Assembly: GCA_001563995.1 (NCBI GenBank)
Contig: LKMV01000003.1
Span: forward strand, 1-26,269
Direction of reading: 5' to 3'
DNA: 26,269 nucleotides
DNA from: Nanohaloarchaea archaeon PL-Br10_U2g16
Lineage (GTDB): Archaea > Nanohalarchaeota > Nanosalinia > Nanosalinales > Nanosalinaceae
Position numbers and translations under genes: made by a program. This document shows, piece by piece, positions 14,143 to 22,852 of this stretch; position 1 is the first letter of the stretch; every line of letters begins with the position of its first letter. Below the pieces are notes generated by a model, which worked only from the letters and a program-made list of their open reading frames with translations, did not search any database and was not told where the DNA came from.

Positions 14143-16923
14143 ATGGCAGAAGGGTTTTCCGACAAACTTAATTCAATCGAACAAAAATGGCAGAAAAGAT
14201 GGGAGGAAGAAAATGTTCACAAGACAGAGATGGACGAGGAAAGGGAAAAATACTATGTTTTAGAGATGTTTCCGTATCCTTCCGGATCTATGCACATGGG
14301 CCACGTCAGGAACTATTCTCTAGGAGATGCCTTTGCACGATACAAGAGGATGCAGGGTTACAATGTACTTTATCCTATGGGTTGGGACTCTTTCGGACTA
14401 CCTGCAGAAAACGCAGCTATCGATAGAGATGTAAGCCCTGGGGAGTGGACTATGGACTGTATAAACGATATGAGGCAGCAGTTAAAGGGTTTCGGATTCT
14501 CCTATGACTGGGATAGAGAGGTGACTACCTGTAAGCCGGAATACTATAGATGGGATCAGTGGATCTTTCTTAAGATGCTTCAAGAAGGCCTAGCCTACCG
14601 AGAAGAGGCAGAAGTGAACTGGTGTCCTGGATGTGAAACAGTTTTAGCAGATGAACAGGTTGAGAATGGAGAATGTTGGAGATGTGACTCTGTTGTGAAG
14701 GATAAAGACATGAAACAGTGGAAGCTAGGTATTACAGAGTACTCCGATCAACTTTTACAGGATCTCGAACAGTTAGAAGGCTGGCCTAATAAAGTTAGAA
14801 CGATGCAGAGAGAATGGATAGGTAAAAGCGAAGGAGCAAATATAAGATTTCCACTGAAAGGATCAGGAGAGCTTGAAGTATTTACTACTAGGCCTGATAC
14901 GATCTATGGAGCTACTTACATGGTTCTAGCTCCGGAACACGAGTTAGCTGAAGAGATAGGAGAACAAAAAGAGAAAGTAGGAGAGTATATCCAACAGGCT
15001 AAGAGAAAAGGTGCTGAGGAAAGAGAGGAAAAGACCAAAGAAGGTGTATTCACAGGCAGATATGCTGAGAACCCGATGACAGGTGAAGAAATACCGATAT
15101 ACGTGTCAGAGTTTGTATTAACAGAATACGGTACAGGAGCAATCATGGCAGTCCCTGCACATGATCAGAGGGACTGGGAGTTCGCCCAAGAACATGGGAT
15201 CGAGATTAAACCTGTAATAGAGCCTGAAGAAGACCATGACTTTGAACAATCTGCTTATGAAGAGGACGGAGAACACTTTGACTCCGAGGAGATTAACGGG
15301 CTGAAGAATGAACAGTCTATTCAAAAGATAATAGATGTTCTTGAGGAGAAAGGGTTAGGAGAGTCGGATGTTAGTTACAAGCTTAGAGATTGGCTTATCT
15401 CCAGACAGCGTTACTGGGGAACTCCGATACCTGTTGTTTACTGTGATGAATGCGGGACAGTTCCGATACCTGAAGAAGAGTTGCCGGTTGAACTGCCTGA
15501 AGACGTAGAGTTTACAGAAACCGGGAACCCTGTAGAAACGTCTGATAAATTTATCGAAACAGAGTGTCCTGGATGTGGAGGAAATGCAGAAAGAGAGACG
15601 GATACGATGGATACATTCATCAACTCGTCATGGTACTTCCTTAGATACTGTTCTCCGGACTTTGAAGAAGCTCCTTTCGACGAAGAAAAGGCCGACTACT
15701 GGATGAATGTAGATCAGTATATCGGAGGCATTGAACACGCTGTAATGCACTTGCTTTACGCCAGATTCTTTACAAAGTTCTTAAGAGATCAAGACATGCT
15801 GGATGTAGATGAACCGTTTGAAAGACTATTAACACTGGGCATGGTCAACCATCCTGCGTACAAATGTCCCGAACACGGCTGGATGTATCCGGAACAGATA
15901 GAAGACGGAGATATCTGTGGAGAGTGTGGAAAAGAGGTTGAAGTAGAGACAATGAAGATGAGTAAATCGAAAAACAATGTTGTAGATCCGCTTGAGCTTA
16001 CAGAAGAGTATGGTACTGATACAGCTAGGCTTTTCATCTTAAGAGCATCTCATCCGGAGAAAGAGTTGGACTGGTCTTCAGACGGTGTAGAAGCGTCGAA
16101 AGAGATGCTTGAAAGAGTTGATAGGCTGGTTAGAGAAAACAAAGAAATGTTAGGGGCTGAAGACGATGGATCGGATTTAGATCTTGAAGACAGGATCGTA
16201 TCTACAAGGATTGAAAGAGCTAAAGAGGAAGTAACTTACAGGATGGATAGCTATGAGTTCAACCTTGCGATCAATGAGATTGATAGACTGCTGACAAAAC
16301 TTTACTGGTACAGACAGAGAGATCCAAAGCCTTTCATATTTGCTCATGGAGTTGAAACGTTGGTTAAGATGTTAGAGCCTTTCGCACCACATCTTGCAGA
16401 GGATTTATGGCAGGAAGAGCTAGGGAGAGAAGGCTTCTTAACCAATTTAGAATGGCCACAGCCTCAAGAAGATAAAATAGATGAAGAAGCTGAGGAGGTA
16501 GACAAATACTTTGACAGAGTCTCCTCAGATATCAGAGAGATCAGAGAGCTTGTGGATGGAGAGCCTGAAGAAGTTAAAGTTATACAGTCTGCGGACTGGA
16601 AGTACAAGGCTGGAGAAAAGATAAAGGTCGAGATAGAAGACGGTAAAAAAGATGTAGGAGCTATAATGAACTCCGTTCTGGATTCTGACCTGAAACAGTA
16701 TGCTCAAGATGTCAACCAACAGGTTGTTGATGCTGTAGAAAACCCTGGAAAATTTACTGAGAGGTTCACTGGTAAAGAAACTGAGGAAGAGGCTCTTCAA
16801 CAAAACAAAGAAAGATGGAAAGAAGAGTTCGATGCTGAGATAGTTATTGAGTCGGAGGAGAGCTCTTCAGAGGAAAAATCTTCAAGGGCTGAGCCCGGTA
16901 GACCTGCTATAGTGATGGATTAA
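14143..16923 (+). CDS. leuS: Leucyl-tRNA synthetase, bacterial-type core
   Basis: This 926-residue class I synthetase charges tRNA-Leu. I start it at the ATG at 14143 (MAEGFSDKLN); a GTG at 14110 would add 11 weak residues inside the promoter palindrome. The HIGH motif is HMGH (residues 51-54, in YPSGSMHMGHVRNYSLGD) and the KMSKS motif is KMSKS (605-609). The CP1 editing domain is recognisable from TTRPDTIYGAT and GTGAIMAVPAHDQRDW. Zinc-type pairs occur at NWCPGC and CWRC. These sequences follow the bacterial LeuRS pattern, whereas the end (RAEPGRPAIVMD) resembles the C-terminal tRNA-binding domain of archaeal enzymes. A similar mosaic is known in haloarchaea. Its TAA overlaps the next ATG by one base. 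Confidence 0.95.
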   Translation: MAEGFSDKLNSIEQKWQKRWEEENVHKTEMDEEREKYYVLEMFPYPSGSMHMGHVRNYSLGDAFARYKRMQGYNVLYPMGWDSFGLPAENAAIDRDVSPGEWTMDCINDMRQQLKGFGFSYDWDREVTTCKPEYYRWDQWIFLKMLQEGLAYREEAEVNWCPGCETVLADEQVENGECWRCDSVVKDKDMKQWKLGITEYSDQLLQDLEQLEGWPNKVRTMQREWIGKSEGANIRFPLKGSGELEVFTTRPDTIYGATYMVLAPEHELAEEIGEQKEKVGEYIQQAKRKGAEEREEKTKEGVFTGRYAENPMTGEEIPIYVSEFVLTEYGTGAIMAVPAHDQRDWEFAQEHGIEIKPVIEPEEDHDFEQSAYEEDGEHFDSEEINGLKNEQSIQKIIDVLEEKGLGESDVSYKLRDWLISRQRYWGTPIPVVYCDECGTVPIPEEELPVELPEDVEFTETGNPVETSDKFIETECPGCGGNAERETDTMDTFINSSWYFLRYCSPDFEEAPFDEEKADYWMNVDQYIGGIEHAVMHLLYARFFTKFLRDQDMLDVDEPFERLLTLGMVNHPAYKCPEHGWMYPEQIEDGDICGECGKEVEVETMKMSKSKNNVVDPLELTEEYGTDTARLFILRASHPEKELDWSSDGVEASKEMLERVDRLVRENKEMLGAEDDGSDLDLEDRIVSTRIERAKEEVTYRMDSYEFNLAINEIDRLLTKLYWYRQRDPKPFIFAHGVETLVKMLEPFAPHLAEDLWQEELGREGFLTNLEWPQPQEDKIDEEAEEVDKYFDRVSSDIREIRELVDGEPEEVKVIQSADWKYKAGEKIKVEIEDGKKDVGAIMNSVLDSDLKQYAQDVNQQVVDAVENPGKFTERFTGKETEEEALQQNKERWKEEFDAEIVIESEESSSEEKSSRAEPGRPAIVMD

Positions 16924-17363
16924 TGGATCCGGAGCATGGAATCAGGGAGAGGCAGCTGGATGATCTTATGAGAAATCTAGGTTTCTACTCTGATACGGAT
17001 AAAGAAGAGCAGGTTTCCAAGCAAATTTTAGAAGCGTTTCCGGAGTTTGACGAGGATATATCCAATGAAATCATGTTTTTGAGGGATACAGGCCTTGTAG
17101 ATACCGGTTCGACACGTGGAGAGACGTATATACTTCCTGATTACAGCAACATTCCTGAAGGTTTTCAGCCGGATTATACCTGTCTTGAGCAGACCGGAGA
17201 AGAAGTTGTCTATAAACTTAGAGATGGGTTGGAAGAGATAGAGTTTAGTTTTGAATACTCTGATCTAGAAGCTGTCTCAGGCGTAATATCGAATAATGAT
17301 AGCTATCAGCAGATGAGAAAGGATAACTGGCACTCGGACAATCCTTGGAAGCCAGGGGTTTAG
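16923..17363 (+). CDS. Unknown acidic protein downstream of leuS
   Basis: This 146-residue soluble protein begins on the last base of the leuS stop codon (TAATG), so it is cotranscribed and probably coupled. The N-terminal half is helical (RERQLDDLMRNLGF, then EQVSKQILEAF and DISNEIMFLRDTGLVDTGST), resembling a winged-helix-like arrangement. The C-terminal half is more beta-like (EEVVYKLRDGLEEIEFSFEY). It has one Cys, and no membrane segment or enzyme motif. Its stop overlaps the stop of the convergent small gene. I do not recognise the family. Confidence 0.65.
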   Translation: MDPEHGIRERQLDDLMRNLGFYSDTDKEEQVSKQILEAFPEFDEDISNEIMFLRDTGLVDTGSTRGETYILPDYSNIPEGFQPDYTCLEQTGEEVVYKLRDGLEEIEFSFEYSDLEAVSGVISNNDSYQQMRKDNWHSDNPWKPGV

Positions 17364-17623
17364 TAGTTCCTGAGGCTTTCTTCTAAGTTCTTGTCTAGAT
17401 GTCGGTCCATATCTGCGTCCATGTCTTTCATCGCTTTTCTCTGCGCTATCACGATATCTTCCAGTTTGTCGATTCTCTGGTTCATCATAGCCATTGCTAC
17501 CCAGATCTGACCTACTGAAGCGTTTTCTGCCTCCATGTAGCTGCCCTCATGTTTTTCAACTAGGTCTAGAAGTTTCTGTAGGGAGGCTTGAATTTTATCC
17601 GGCAGTCTCTCGGTCCATTCCAT
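17360..17623 (-). CDS. Unknown small helical protein
   Basis: This 87-residue protein is predicted all-helical: PDKIQASLQKLLDLVEKH, then SVGQIWVAMAMMNQRIDKLE, and a methionine/aspartate-rich end (MKDMDADMDRHLDK). The amphipathic pattern suggests a helical bundle or coiled-coil dimer. No signal peptide or catalytic motif is seen. The stop overlaps the convergent gene by four bases. A TATA-like gttataag (17646-17653 read on the minus strand) about 26 bases upstream of the ATG supports it being expressed from a leaderless promoter. Function is not inferred. Confidence 0.6.
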   Translation of the reverse strand: MEWTERLPDKIQASLQKLLDLVEKHEGSYMEAENASVGQIWVAMAMMNQRIDKLEDIVIAQRKAMKDMDADMDRHLDKNLEESLRNY

Positions 17624-17644
17624 GTGGTTTTTGAAACGGTGAAA

Positions 17645-17679
17645 TCTTATAACGGTACTAGCCGACCCAGTCTTATAAC
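17645..17679. promoter_or_regulatory. Divergent promoter gap with repeated TCTTATAAC
   Basis: TCTTATAAC occurs twice (17645-17653 and 17671-17679), 26 bases apart, in the gap between the small minus-strand gene and the FKBP gene. The left copy suits the minus-strand TATA; the right copy, or aagtataatc at 17690-17699, suits the plus-strand promoter. Confidence 0.4.
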
Positions 17680-17715
17680 AATTTGATAAGAAGTATAATC
17701 TACGAGGTTATACAA

Positions 17716-18360
17716 ATGAACGAAGGAGATCTTGTACTGGTAAGGTACACAGGAAAAGCTGAAGGAGAAGTATTTGATACTACAGAAAAGGAAAAAGCAG
17801 AAGAGGAAGGCCTACACAGAGAGGATAGGGATTACAGGCCTATCCCTGTTCTGATAGGAGAAGATTATGTGATAGAAGGCTTTGAAGAGTCTGTAAAGGA
17901 TCTAGATGTAGGCGATGAGAAAGAGGTCGAGATACCTCAAGAAAAAGCCTATGGTGAGAGAGACTCTGATAAGGTAGAGACTTATCCTGAGAAGGAGTTT
18001 GAGAAACAGGATGTAAACGTTAGACGTGGAGAAGAGATAATGATCGGAAACCAGAGAGGTAAGGTTATCTCGAAAGGTTCTGGCAGGGTAAGGATAGATT
18101 TCAACCATCCTCTGGCAGGAAAAGATCTAGAGTACTGGCTGAAGGTTGAGGAACAGGTAACGGACGATGAAGAGAAAGCAGAGTACATCTACGATTACCG
18201 TGTAGGCCATGGTGACGTAGATATAGAGGATGGAAAGGCGAAGTTCTCCAGGACACATTCACATGGAGACCATCAGCACCAGATGCCGGAGGAGCTTATT
18301 GAGAAAGTAACAGAGGAGATTGAACAGTACACTGATCTAGAGGTTGAGGTGGAGGAGTAA
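17716..18360 (+). CDS. FKBP/SlyD-type peptidyl-prolyl cis-trans isomerase
   Basis: This 214-residue enzyme speeds proline isomerisation and acts as a folding helper in the cytosol. The ATG at 17716 is preferred over an upstream in-frame start at 17683 because it begins the canonical MNEGDLVLVRYTGKAEGEVF. The FKBP core (residues 1-85: DTT, VLIGEDYVIEGFEESVKDL, EIPQEKAYG) is interrupted by the insert-in-flap chaperone domain (about 86-130) and resumes at FNHPLAGKDLEYWLKV. A C-terminal extension of about 65 residues contains a histidine cluster, THSHGDHQHQ (His181, 183, 186, 188), a possible metal site. This matches long archaeal FKBPs. A weak hairpin follows the stop. Confidence 0.92.
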   Translation: MNEGDLVLVRYTGKAEGEVFDTTEKEKAEEEGLHREDRDYRPIPVLIGEDYVIEGFEESVKDLDVGDEKEVEIPQEKAYGERDSDKVETYPEKEFEKQDVNVRRGEEIMIGNQRGKVISKGSGRVRIDFNHPLAGKDLEYWLKVEEQVTDDEEKAEYIYDYRVGHGDVDIEDGKAKFSRTHSHGDHQHQMPEELIEKVTEEIEQYTDLEVEVEE

Positions 18361-18368
18361 CTTCCTCC
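18351..18368 (+). terminator. Weak hairpin after the FKBP gene
   Basis: GGAGGA (18351-18356) and TCCTCC (18363-18368) can pair across the stop codon with a 6-base loop. The following tctccttagttattta is pyrimidine-rich but not a clear T-run, so termination is only a possibility. Confidence 0.25.
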
Positions 18369-18408
18369 TCTCCTTAGTTATTTATGTGGAGCCGGAGAAA
18401 AAAGTTGT

Positions 18409-18642
18409 ATGACTTTTGAAATGGCAAGTTCTGTATCGTATGATTCGTTATTTACAGGGCTGTTGAACTATTATCTCGCTTTTTCTGTGATCTACGCCAT
18501 ATCATACTACTCTTTCAAGCAGAGCTCGATCAGGTTCAACAAGAGCGTTATGATGATGGTGTCTTTGATTATAGCTGTAGTGATCGGTGCTTGGTTAGGT
18601 AACTTTCTGATAACACATCAGCTTCTGTTCTTCCTCTACTGA
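18409..18642 (+). CDS. Small two-helix membrane protein upstream of ftsZ
   Basis: This 77-residue protein has two predicted membrane helices, LLNYYLAFSVIYAISYYSF (about residues 18-36) and VMMMVSLIIAVVIGAWLGNF (about 47-66), separated by a short basic loop (KQSSIRFNKS), which by the positive-inside rule puts both ends outside. An alternative start is the ATG at 18421. It lies between the FKBP gene and ftsZ in the same direction, with ftsZ having its own promoter. Family and function are not recognised; proximity to ftsZ is suggestive only. Confidence 0.65.
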   Translation: MTFEMASSVSYDSLFTGLLNYYLAFSVIYAISYYSFKQSSIRFNKSVMMMVSLIIAVVIGAWLGNFLITHQLLFFLY

Positions 18643-18676
18643 TCTGATCGGATCTGAAATTCTGGATATACGTATT

Positions 18677-18684
18677 TTTATATA
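18677..18684 (+). promoter_or_regulatory. TATA box of ftsZ
   Basis: TTTATATA in a T-rich context (tatttttatatag) predicts a start near 18705 and an untranslated leader of about 45 bases before the ftsZ ATG at 18750, longer than the leaderless norm here. The leader contains AGAA ggg TTCT, a minor hairpin. Nothing else is visible between 18643 and 18749. Confidence 0.55.
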
Positions 18685-18749
18685 GTTTGAGGATAACCTC
18701 TTATTCATAACAACAAGCCGGAATTTCAACTCTAGAAGGGTTCTCTACA

Positions 18750-19862
18750 ATGGAAGACAAGATACAAGAAGCAAGACAGAACGGAAAGACAAGCGCACCA
18801 CAGTCAAAGCAGAAAAACCATGATATAGACGATGAACTGGAACAGCTGATTGAGGACAGGAAAGCTGATATCAAGGTTATAGGTAGCGGAGGAGCCGGAA
18901 ACAATACTATTTCCCGTCTCGTAGAAGTAGGAATTGAAGGGTGTGAGACTATAGCGATGAACACCGATGCTCAAGACCTTCTTTACGCTAACGCTGACAA
19001 AAAAGTATTAATTGGAAAAGAGCTTACCGGCGGACTTGGAGCAGGAGCTGATCCAAAGGTCGGAGAGGAGTCTGCAAAAGAGTCTCAGAACAAGGTAAAG
19101 GATGCAGTGGACGGAGCTGACATGGTTTTCGTTACCTGTGGCCTCGGAGGAGGAACAGGAACAGGTTCCGCGCCTGTGATAGCACAACAAGCGAAAAAAG
19201 AAGGAGCTCTTACTGTTGGAATCGTGACACTACCTTTCGAGATGGAGGGTCAGGCAAGACAGGAAAACGCAGAGTACGGACTTGAAAGAATGGAAGACGT
19301 CGTAGATACTTTAATCGTAATACCTAACGACAAGCTTCTGGAGATTGTTCCGGATGTCTCGCTGAACACAGCTTTCAAGATCGCAGATGAGATTCTTGTA
19401 AACGCAGTGAAGGGAGTCACAGAGCTTGTAACCAAGCCTGGACTTGTCAACCTCGACTTTGCAGATATCAGAGCTGTAATGGGAGAAGGAGGAATCGCCA
19501 TGATAGGAATGGGGTCAAGCGATACTGAAGACAGAGCAACGGAAGCAGTACAGAAAGCCTTAAGCAACCCGCTTCTCGATGTGGATATCGAGGGCGGAAG
19601 AGGAGCTCTTGTGAACGTTACAGGAGGAACATCTCTGTCGCTGAACGAGGCTCAGGAAGTTGTGAACACAGTTTCCGGAAAGCTTTCGGACTCCGCGAAG
19701 GTAATCTGGGGAGCACAGGTAAGGGAAGACATGCAGGAATCCCTACAGTCTATGATCATCGTAACGGGTGTAGACTCGCCTCAGATCTACGGTCCTGAAA
19801 GCACAAGAAGCGATGAGTACGAGGACGAGATCGAGCAGGAGTTAGGAGTGGAGTTTATCTAA
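18750..19862 (+). CDS. ftsZ: Cell division protein FtsZ
   Basis: This 370-residue tubulin-like GTPase forms the division ring. The nucleotide site is clear: IGSGGAGNN (residues 44-52), the tubulin signature GGGTGTGSAPV (133-143) and the T7 catalytic loop NLDFADIRAVM (234-244) with Asp236 and Asp239. A charged N-terminal extension of about 40 residues precedes the GTPase domain, as in archaeal FtsZ1. The C-terminus is short and acidic, ending in LGVEFI, a candidate conserved tail peptide for membrane anchors or partners. It is the only FtsZ in the window. The gene opens the conserved ftsZ-secE-spt5-ribosomal block, interrupted here by two surface-protein genes. The leader carries its own promoter. 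Confidence 0.97.
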   Translation: MEDKIQEARQNGKTSAPQSKQKNHDIDDELEQLIEDRKADIKVIGSGGAGNNTISRLVEVGIEGCETIAMNTDAQDLLYANADKKVLIGKELTGGLGAGADPKVGEESAKESQNKVKDAVDGADMVFVTCGLGGGTGTGSAPVIAQQAKKEGALTVGIVTLPFEMEGQARQENAEYGLERMEDVVDTLIVIPNDKLLEIVPDVSLNTAFKIADEILVNAVKGVTELVTKPGLVNLDFADIRAVMGEGGIAMIGMGSSDTEDRATEAVQKALSNPLLDVDIEGGRGALVNVTGGTSLSLNEAQEVVNTVSGKLSDSAKVIWGAQVREDMQESLQSMIIVTGVDSPQIYGPESTRSDEYEDEIEQELGVEFI

Positions 19863-19915
19863 ACTCTCCTACCTTTTACCCTACCTTTTTATTCTGATTC
19901 TGAGACTAACTGTAT
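19863..19915 (+). promoter_or_regulatory. T-rich terminator and promoter between ftsZ and the propeller gene
   Basis: Two pyrimidine tracts (accttttaccctacctttttattc, about 19871-19894) follow the ftsZ stop and would give a U-rich archaeal terminator. TTTTTATT (19886-19893) is also 23-30 bases before the next ATG, a leaderless promoter spacing. Confidence 0.45.
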
Positions 19916-22852
19916 ATGGGCAGAAAGTTTCTTTTAGTAGTAGTTTCATTTTTGATATTCGCTTTGTCTCCTGTCGCGGCCGACGAAGATACTGTAGCTG
20001 AAGGCGTTGATATAGAGCAGAACTGGGCTGAAGAAGACCTGCCTTATAGACAGCTAGCTCTAGAAGGAGATTATCTCATCGCTTCGGCAAGTTGGGGTAA
20101 TATAGAGATATATAATGCTGATACAGGTGAATGGATTGCGGACGATGATAGTTCAGGAGATTCAAGAGAGGAGTTAGCTGTTGAAGACGGTGTTATCTAT
20201 AGCTTCGATGACGGAGAGCTTAAATCCGCGGTTATTGATGAGCAGTTAGATTTAGAAGAGCCTCTCCGTGAGGGCTTTGAATATGGCTGGAGCCAGGACA
20301 TAGGCTTTACAGGCAGTCTTTCTATTTATGGCGAAAGGATAGCCGTCAGCTCCGAGGACAAGGTCGGAATGTACGATGAAAACGGAGGAATAGTATGGTC
20401 GGTAGATGATACAGAGCATGAAAGGGTTACAGAGGTAGCAAACTCTGAAGAAACAGTATTCTCAGGCGATTACAGAGGGAAGCTTACTGCTATAGATCAG
20501 AACGGGGTTCAATGGACTGAACAACTTGATGGATGGCTTTCGCTGGAGTATGACAGGGATACTGAGTCTGTATACGTTGGCTCGGAAGGAAAAGTTACTC
20601 AGTACGATAAATATGATGGCTCGGAGCTTTGGAGCTATGAGCTAGGAGATTACTTCTCAGGAGAAGAGGTGAGAGGTATTGAAGTTGTTAATAACTCCGT
20701 TATAGTTGCTATGTCGAGCGGGAATGTGATAAACATCAACAAAACTAATAATGAAAAGGAATGGAGCTTTATAGATACAGGTGATGAGAACAGCTACACG
20801 GATATTAAATTAGATAATGGAAGTATCTTTTTGTCTGACAGAAGAGGAATTCTATATAGCTATAGTCATGAAGAAAACGGTGAAGAGATAAAGGCTCCGG
20901 ATGCCGGTATAGAGGTTGAAGACAGTGAAGGAAAGGTATTTAGACTTGGAGCAGAGACTGAGAGTGAAGTTGAGGTCGGAAGGGTCGAATGGAGCTTTGA
21001 GGATGGCTCGGAAACCGGAGAGAATGTGGTCAGAGAGCTTCAAGAAGGAGAAAATGCTGTTGAGATCACGTTTTATGATATATTAGGCAACTCTGATACA
21101 GCTGAGATAACTTTGGAGCCGGAACATGATCTTGGTATCCCGGATGTGTCCGTAGATGCGGGAGAAGAGTTCATTGAGGATGAAGAGACATCCGTGAATG
21201 TAGAAATAAGGGAGGAAGGCGTTTACGGTCTAGAGATTGAATCTGACGTAGGCTTCCATGTATCAGAGCCATCTTCAGGATGGGCTGATAGATTCTCGGA
21301 CTGGATCGGAACAGATGAGGAAGTCCAGAGCTTCAGTCAGGTTATTGATGATGAAGGCGAGCTGGAGCTGATGGTTGAGCCGAAGGATTCCGTAAACGCT
21401 AACGAAGCAGATCAGCCTGAAACTTTTGATATTAGAGTATATGCTCTTGAGCAGGAATGGCAGGATATCTTTGAGGTGATGGGTCAGGAAGGGGATCTTA
21501 TTGTATCTGAGAGAGAAGGTATTGATATCTTGCCGGAGCCAGGAACTTCACCGAACGTTGAAGTTGAAGGAAACGATCTAGTTAAGCCGGAGTTGGATGA
21601 AGATGGAGATCTTATCTGGCCTACTTCAGAGTACAGCTTTGATGTAGAGACTGATCCGGATACTGCTGAGATAGTAGATTATGACTGGGATCTGGTCGGT
21701 ATACTTGACGAGAGAGAGCCGGATCTACAGGATGGAGGCTTTGAAATTGACTGGTCCGATCATCCCACACTTGCAGGACATCTTCCAGCGATTGATTATT
21801 CTCTGACTGATGAAAACTTCCGTAGTAGCGAAGAGGAAAGGTTCATTATCGAAGTCGAGGATATAGGTCTTGATGGTATCAGTTCTCCGGAGCTTGGTGG
21901 TACAGCAGAGGTAAATGTAACGGTCACTGAAGAGGTAATAGAGGACGGCGGCTACCATGTATCCGTGGTGCTGTTTGCGAGAGATGGCAATGGGACTGTT
22001 TATTCTCAGGATAAGGAAATTACCTCGGGAGATACAGATAGAACGTTTGAATTTGATATTCCGGATGAAGAAGGGATCTACAACGTACGTTTAACTGATA
22101 AACAGGTCGGTGATGGAGGTCCTAGGATAGATGAAGGCATCTTTGTTGCGGGGGATATAGACAATCTTCCGACGGGAGATGCAAACCTCCAGCTAGATTT
22201 ACATAAAGATAATGTTAAGGTTCCTGATGACGGAGCTGAGCAAAATGTTCGGTTCAATGTGGAAAATACCGGAGACTTTGGAACGGACAGAGTAAGTTTG
22301 AGGATTGATGATAGAACAGTGTCATCTACAGTTATAGAACTACAGGAAGGAGAGTCAAAGGTAGAAAGTTTAGGTCTCTCGGCAGCAGTAGCAGGAAGCA
22401 TTATTCAAGGAGAAGAATTAGAGGAGGGTGAAAGTTTCAGTTTTACATTGGAGTCGCCTGACGATATTGAGCATGGTTCTGCAGACGTTCTTCCTCAAAG
22501 TGAGGTAGAGATAAATGATCCTGTTGAAGACGATGAAGAGGCGGGTGGTGATTCCGGAGGTACCGGGTTGATCGATAGAAGTTATTCAGATATTAGGCAG
22601 ACAACGGAGGATATAAACAGCTTTGAAGATAAATGCGATGAACAGACCGATCTATCTCGGGAGAATCACGATAACTTTGGACAGCACTGCGCGGAGGATT
22701 ACGTTATTCCTAACTACTTTGAAGCTTCTTCTCCGGGAGATAATACAGAGCTGGCAGACGATTTCTGTAGTATTGCGGCAGATCAATCATCGGAAGAAAA
22801 TCAGTTAAAAACTAATTATGATGCAGATCAGATGAGGTGTGTAGATGAATAA
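19916..22852 (+). CDS. Large secreted protein: seven-repeat propeller, PKD-like and CARDB-like domains, Cys-rich tail
   Basis: This 978-residue exported protein has a signal peptide at about residues 1-22 (FLLVVVSFLIFALSPVAA). Residues about 30-340 hold seven PQQ/WD-like repeats: GNIEIYNADTGEW, GELKSAVIDEQ, DKVGMYDENGGIVW, GKLTAIDQNGVQW, GKVTQYDKYDGSELW, GNVININKTNNEKEW and GILYSYSHEENGE. A PKD-like unit follows (VEWSFEDGSETGENVV), then several beta-sandwich segments, one CARDB-like (VRFNVENTGDFGTDRVSL, about 800-815). The last about 85 residues contain four cysteines (DKCDEQ, GQHCAED, DDFCSIA, MRCVDE). No C-terminal membrane anchor is present. It overlaps the next small gene by eight bases, so the two are coupled. 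A surface adhesion or recognition role is inferred. Confidence 0.8.
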   Translation: MGRKFLLVVVSFLIFALSPVAADEDTVAEGVDIEQNWAEEDLPYRQLALEGDYLIASASWGNIEIYNADTGEWIADDDSSGDSREELAVEDGVIYSFDDGELKSAVIDEQLDLEEPLREGFEYGWSQDIGFTGSLSIYGERIAVSSEDKVGMYDENGGIVWSVDDTEHERVTEVANSEETVFSGDYRGKLTAIDQNGVQWTEQLDGWLSLEYDRDTESVYVGSEGKVTQYDKYDGSELWSYELGDYFSGEEVRGIEVVNNSVIVAMSSGNVININKTNNEKEWSFIDTGDENSYTDIKLDNGSIFLSDRRGILYSYSHEENGEEIKAPDAGIEVEDSEGKVFRLGAETESEVEVGRVEWSFEDGSETGENVVRELQEGENAVEITFYDILGNSDTAEITLEPEHDLGIPDVSVDAGEEFIEDEETSVNVEIREEGVYGLEIESDVGFHVSEPSSGWADRFSDWIGTDEEVQSFSQVIDDEGELELMVEPKDSVNANEADQPETFDIRVYALEQEWQDIFEVMGQEGDLIVSEREGIDILPEPGTSPNVEVEGNDLVKPELDEDGDLIWPTSEYSFDVETDPDTAEIVDYDWDLVGILDEREPDLQDGGFEIDWSDHPTLAGHLPAIDYSLTDENFRSSEEERFIIEVEDIGLDGISSPELGGTAEVNVTVTEEVIEDGGYHVSVVLFARDGNGTVYSQDKEITSGDTDRTFEFDIPDEEGIYNVRLTDKQVGDGGPRIDEGIFVAGDIDNLPTGDANLQLDLHKDNVKVPDDGAEQNVRFNVENTGDFGTDRVSLRIDDRTVSSTVIELQEGESKVESLGLSAAVAGSIIQGEELEEGESFSFTLESPDDIEHGSADVLPQSEVEINDPVEDDEEAGGDSGGTGLIDRSYSDIRQTTEDINSFEDKCDEQTDLSRENHDNFGQHCAEDYVIPNYFEASSPGDNTELADDFCSIAADQSSEENQLKTNYDADQMRCVDE

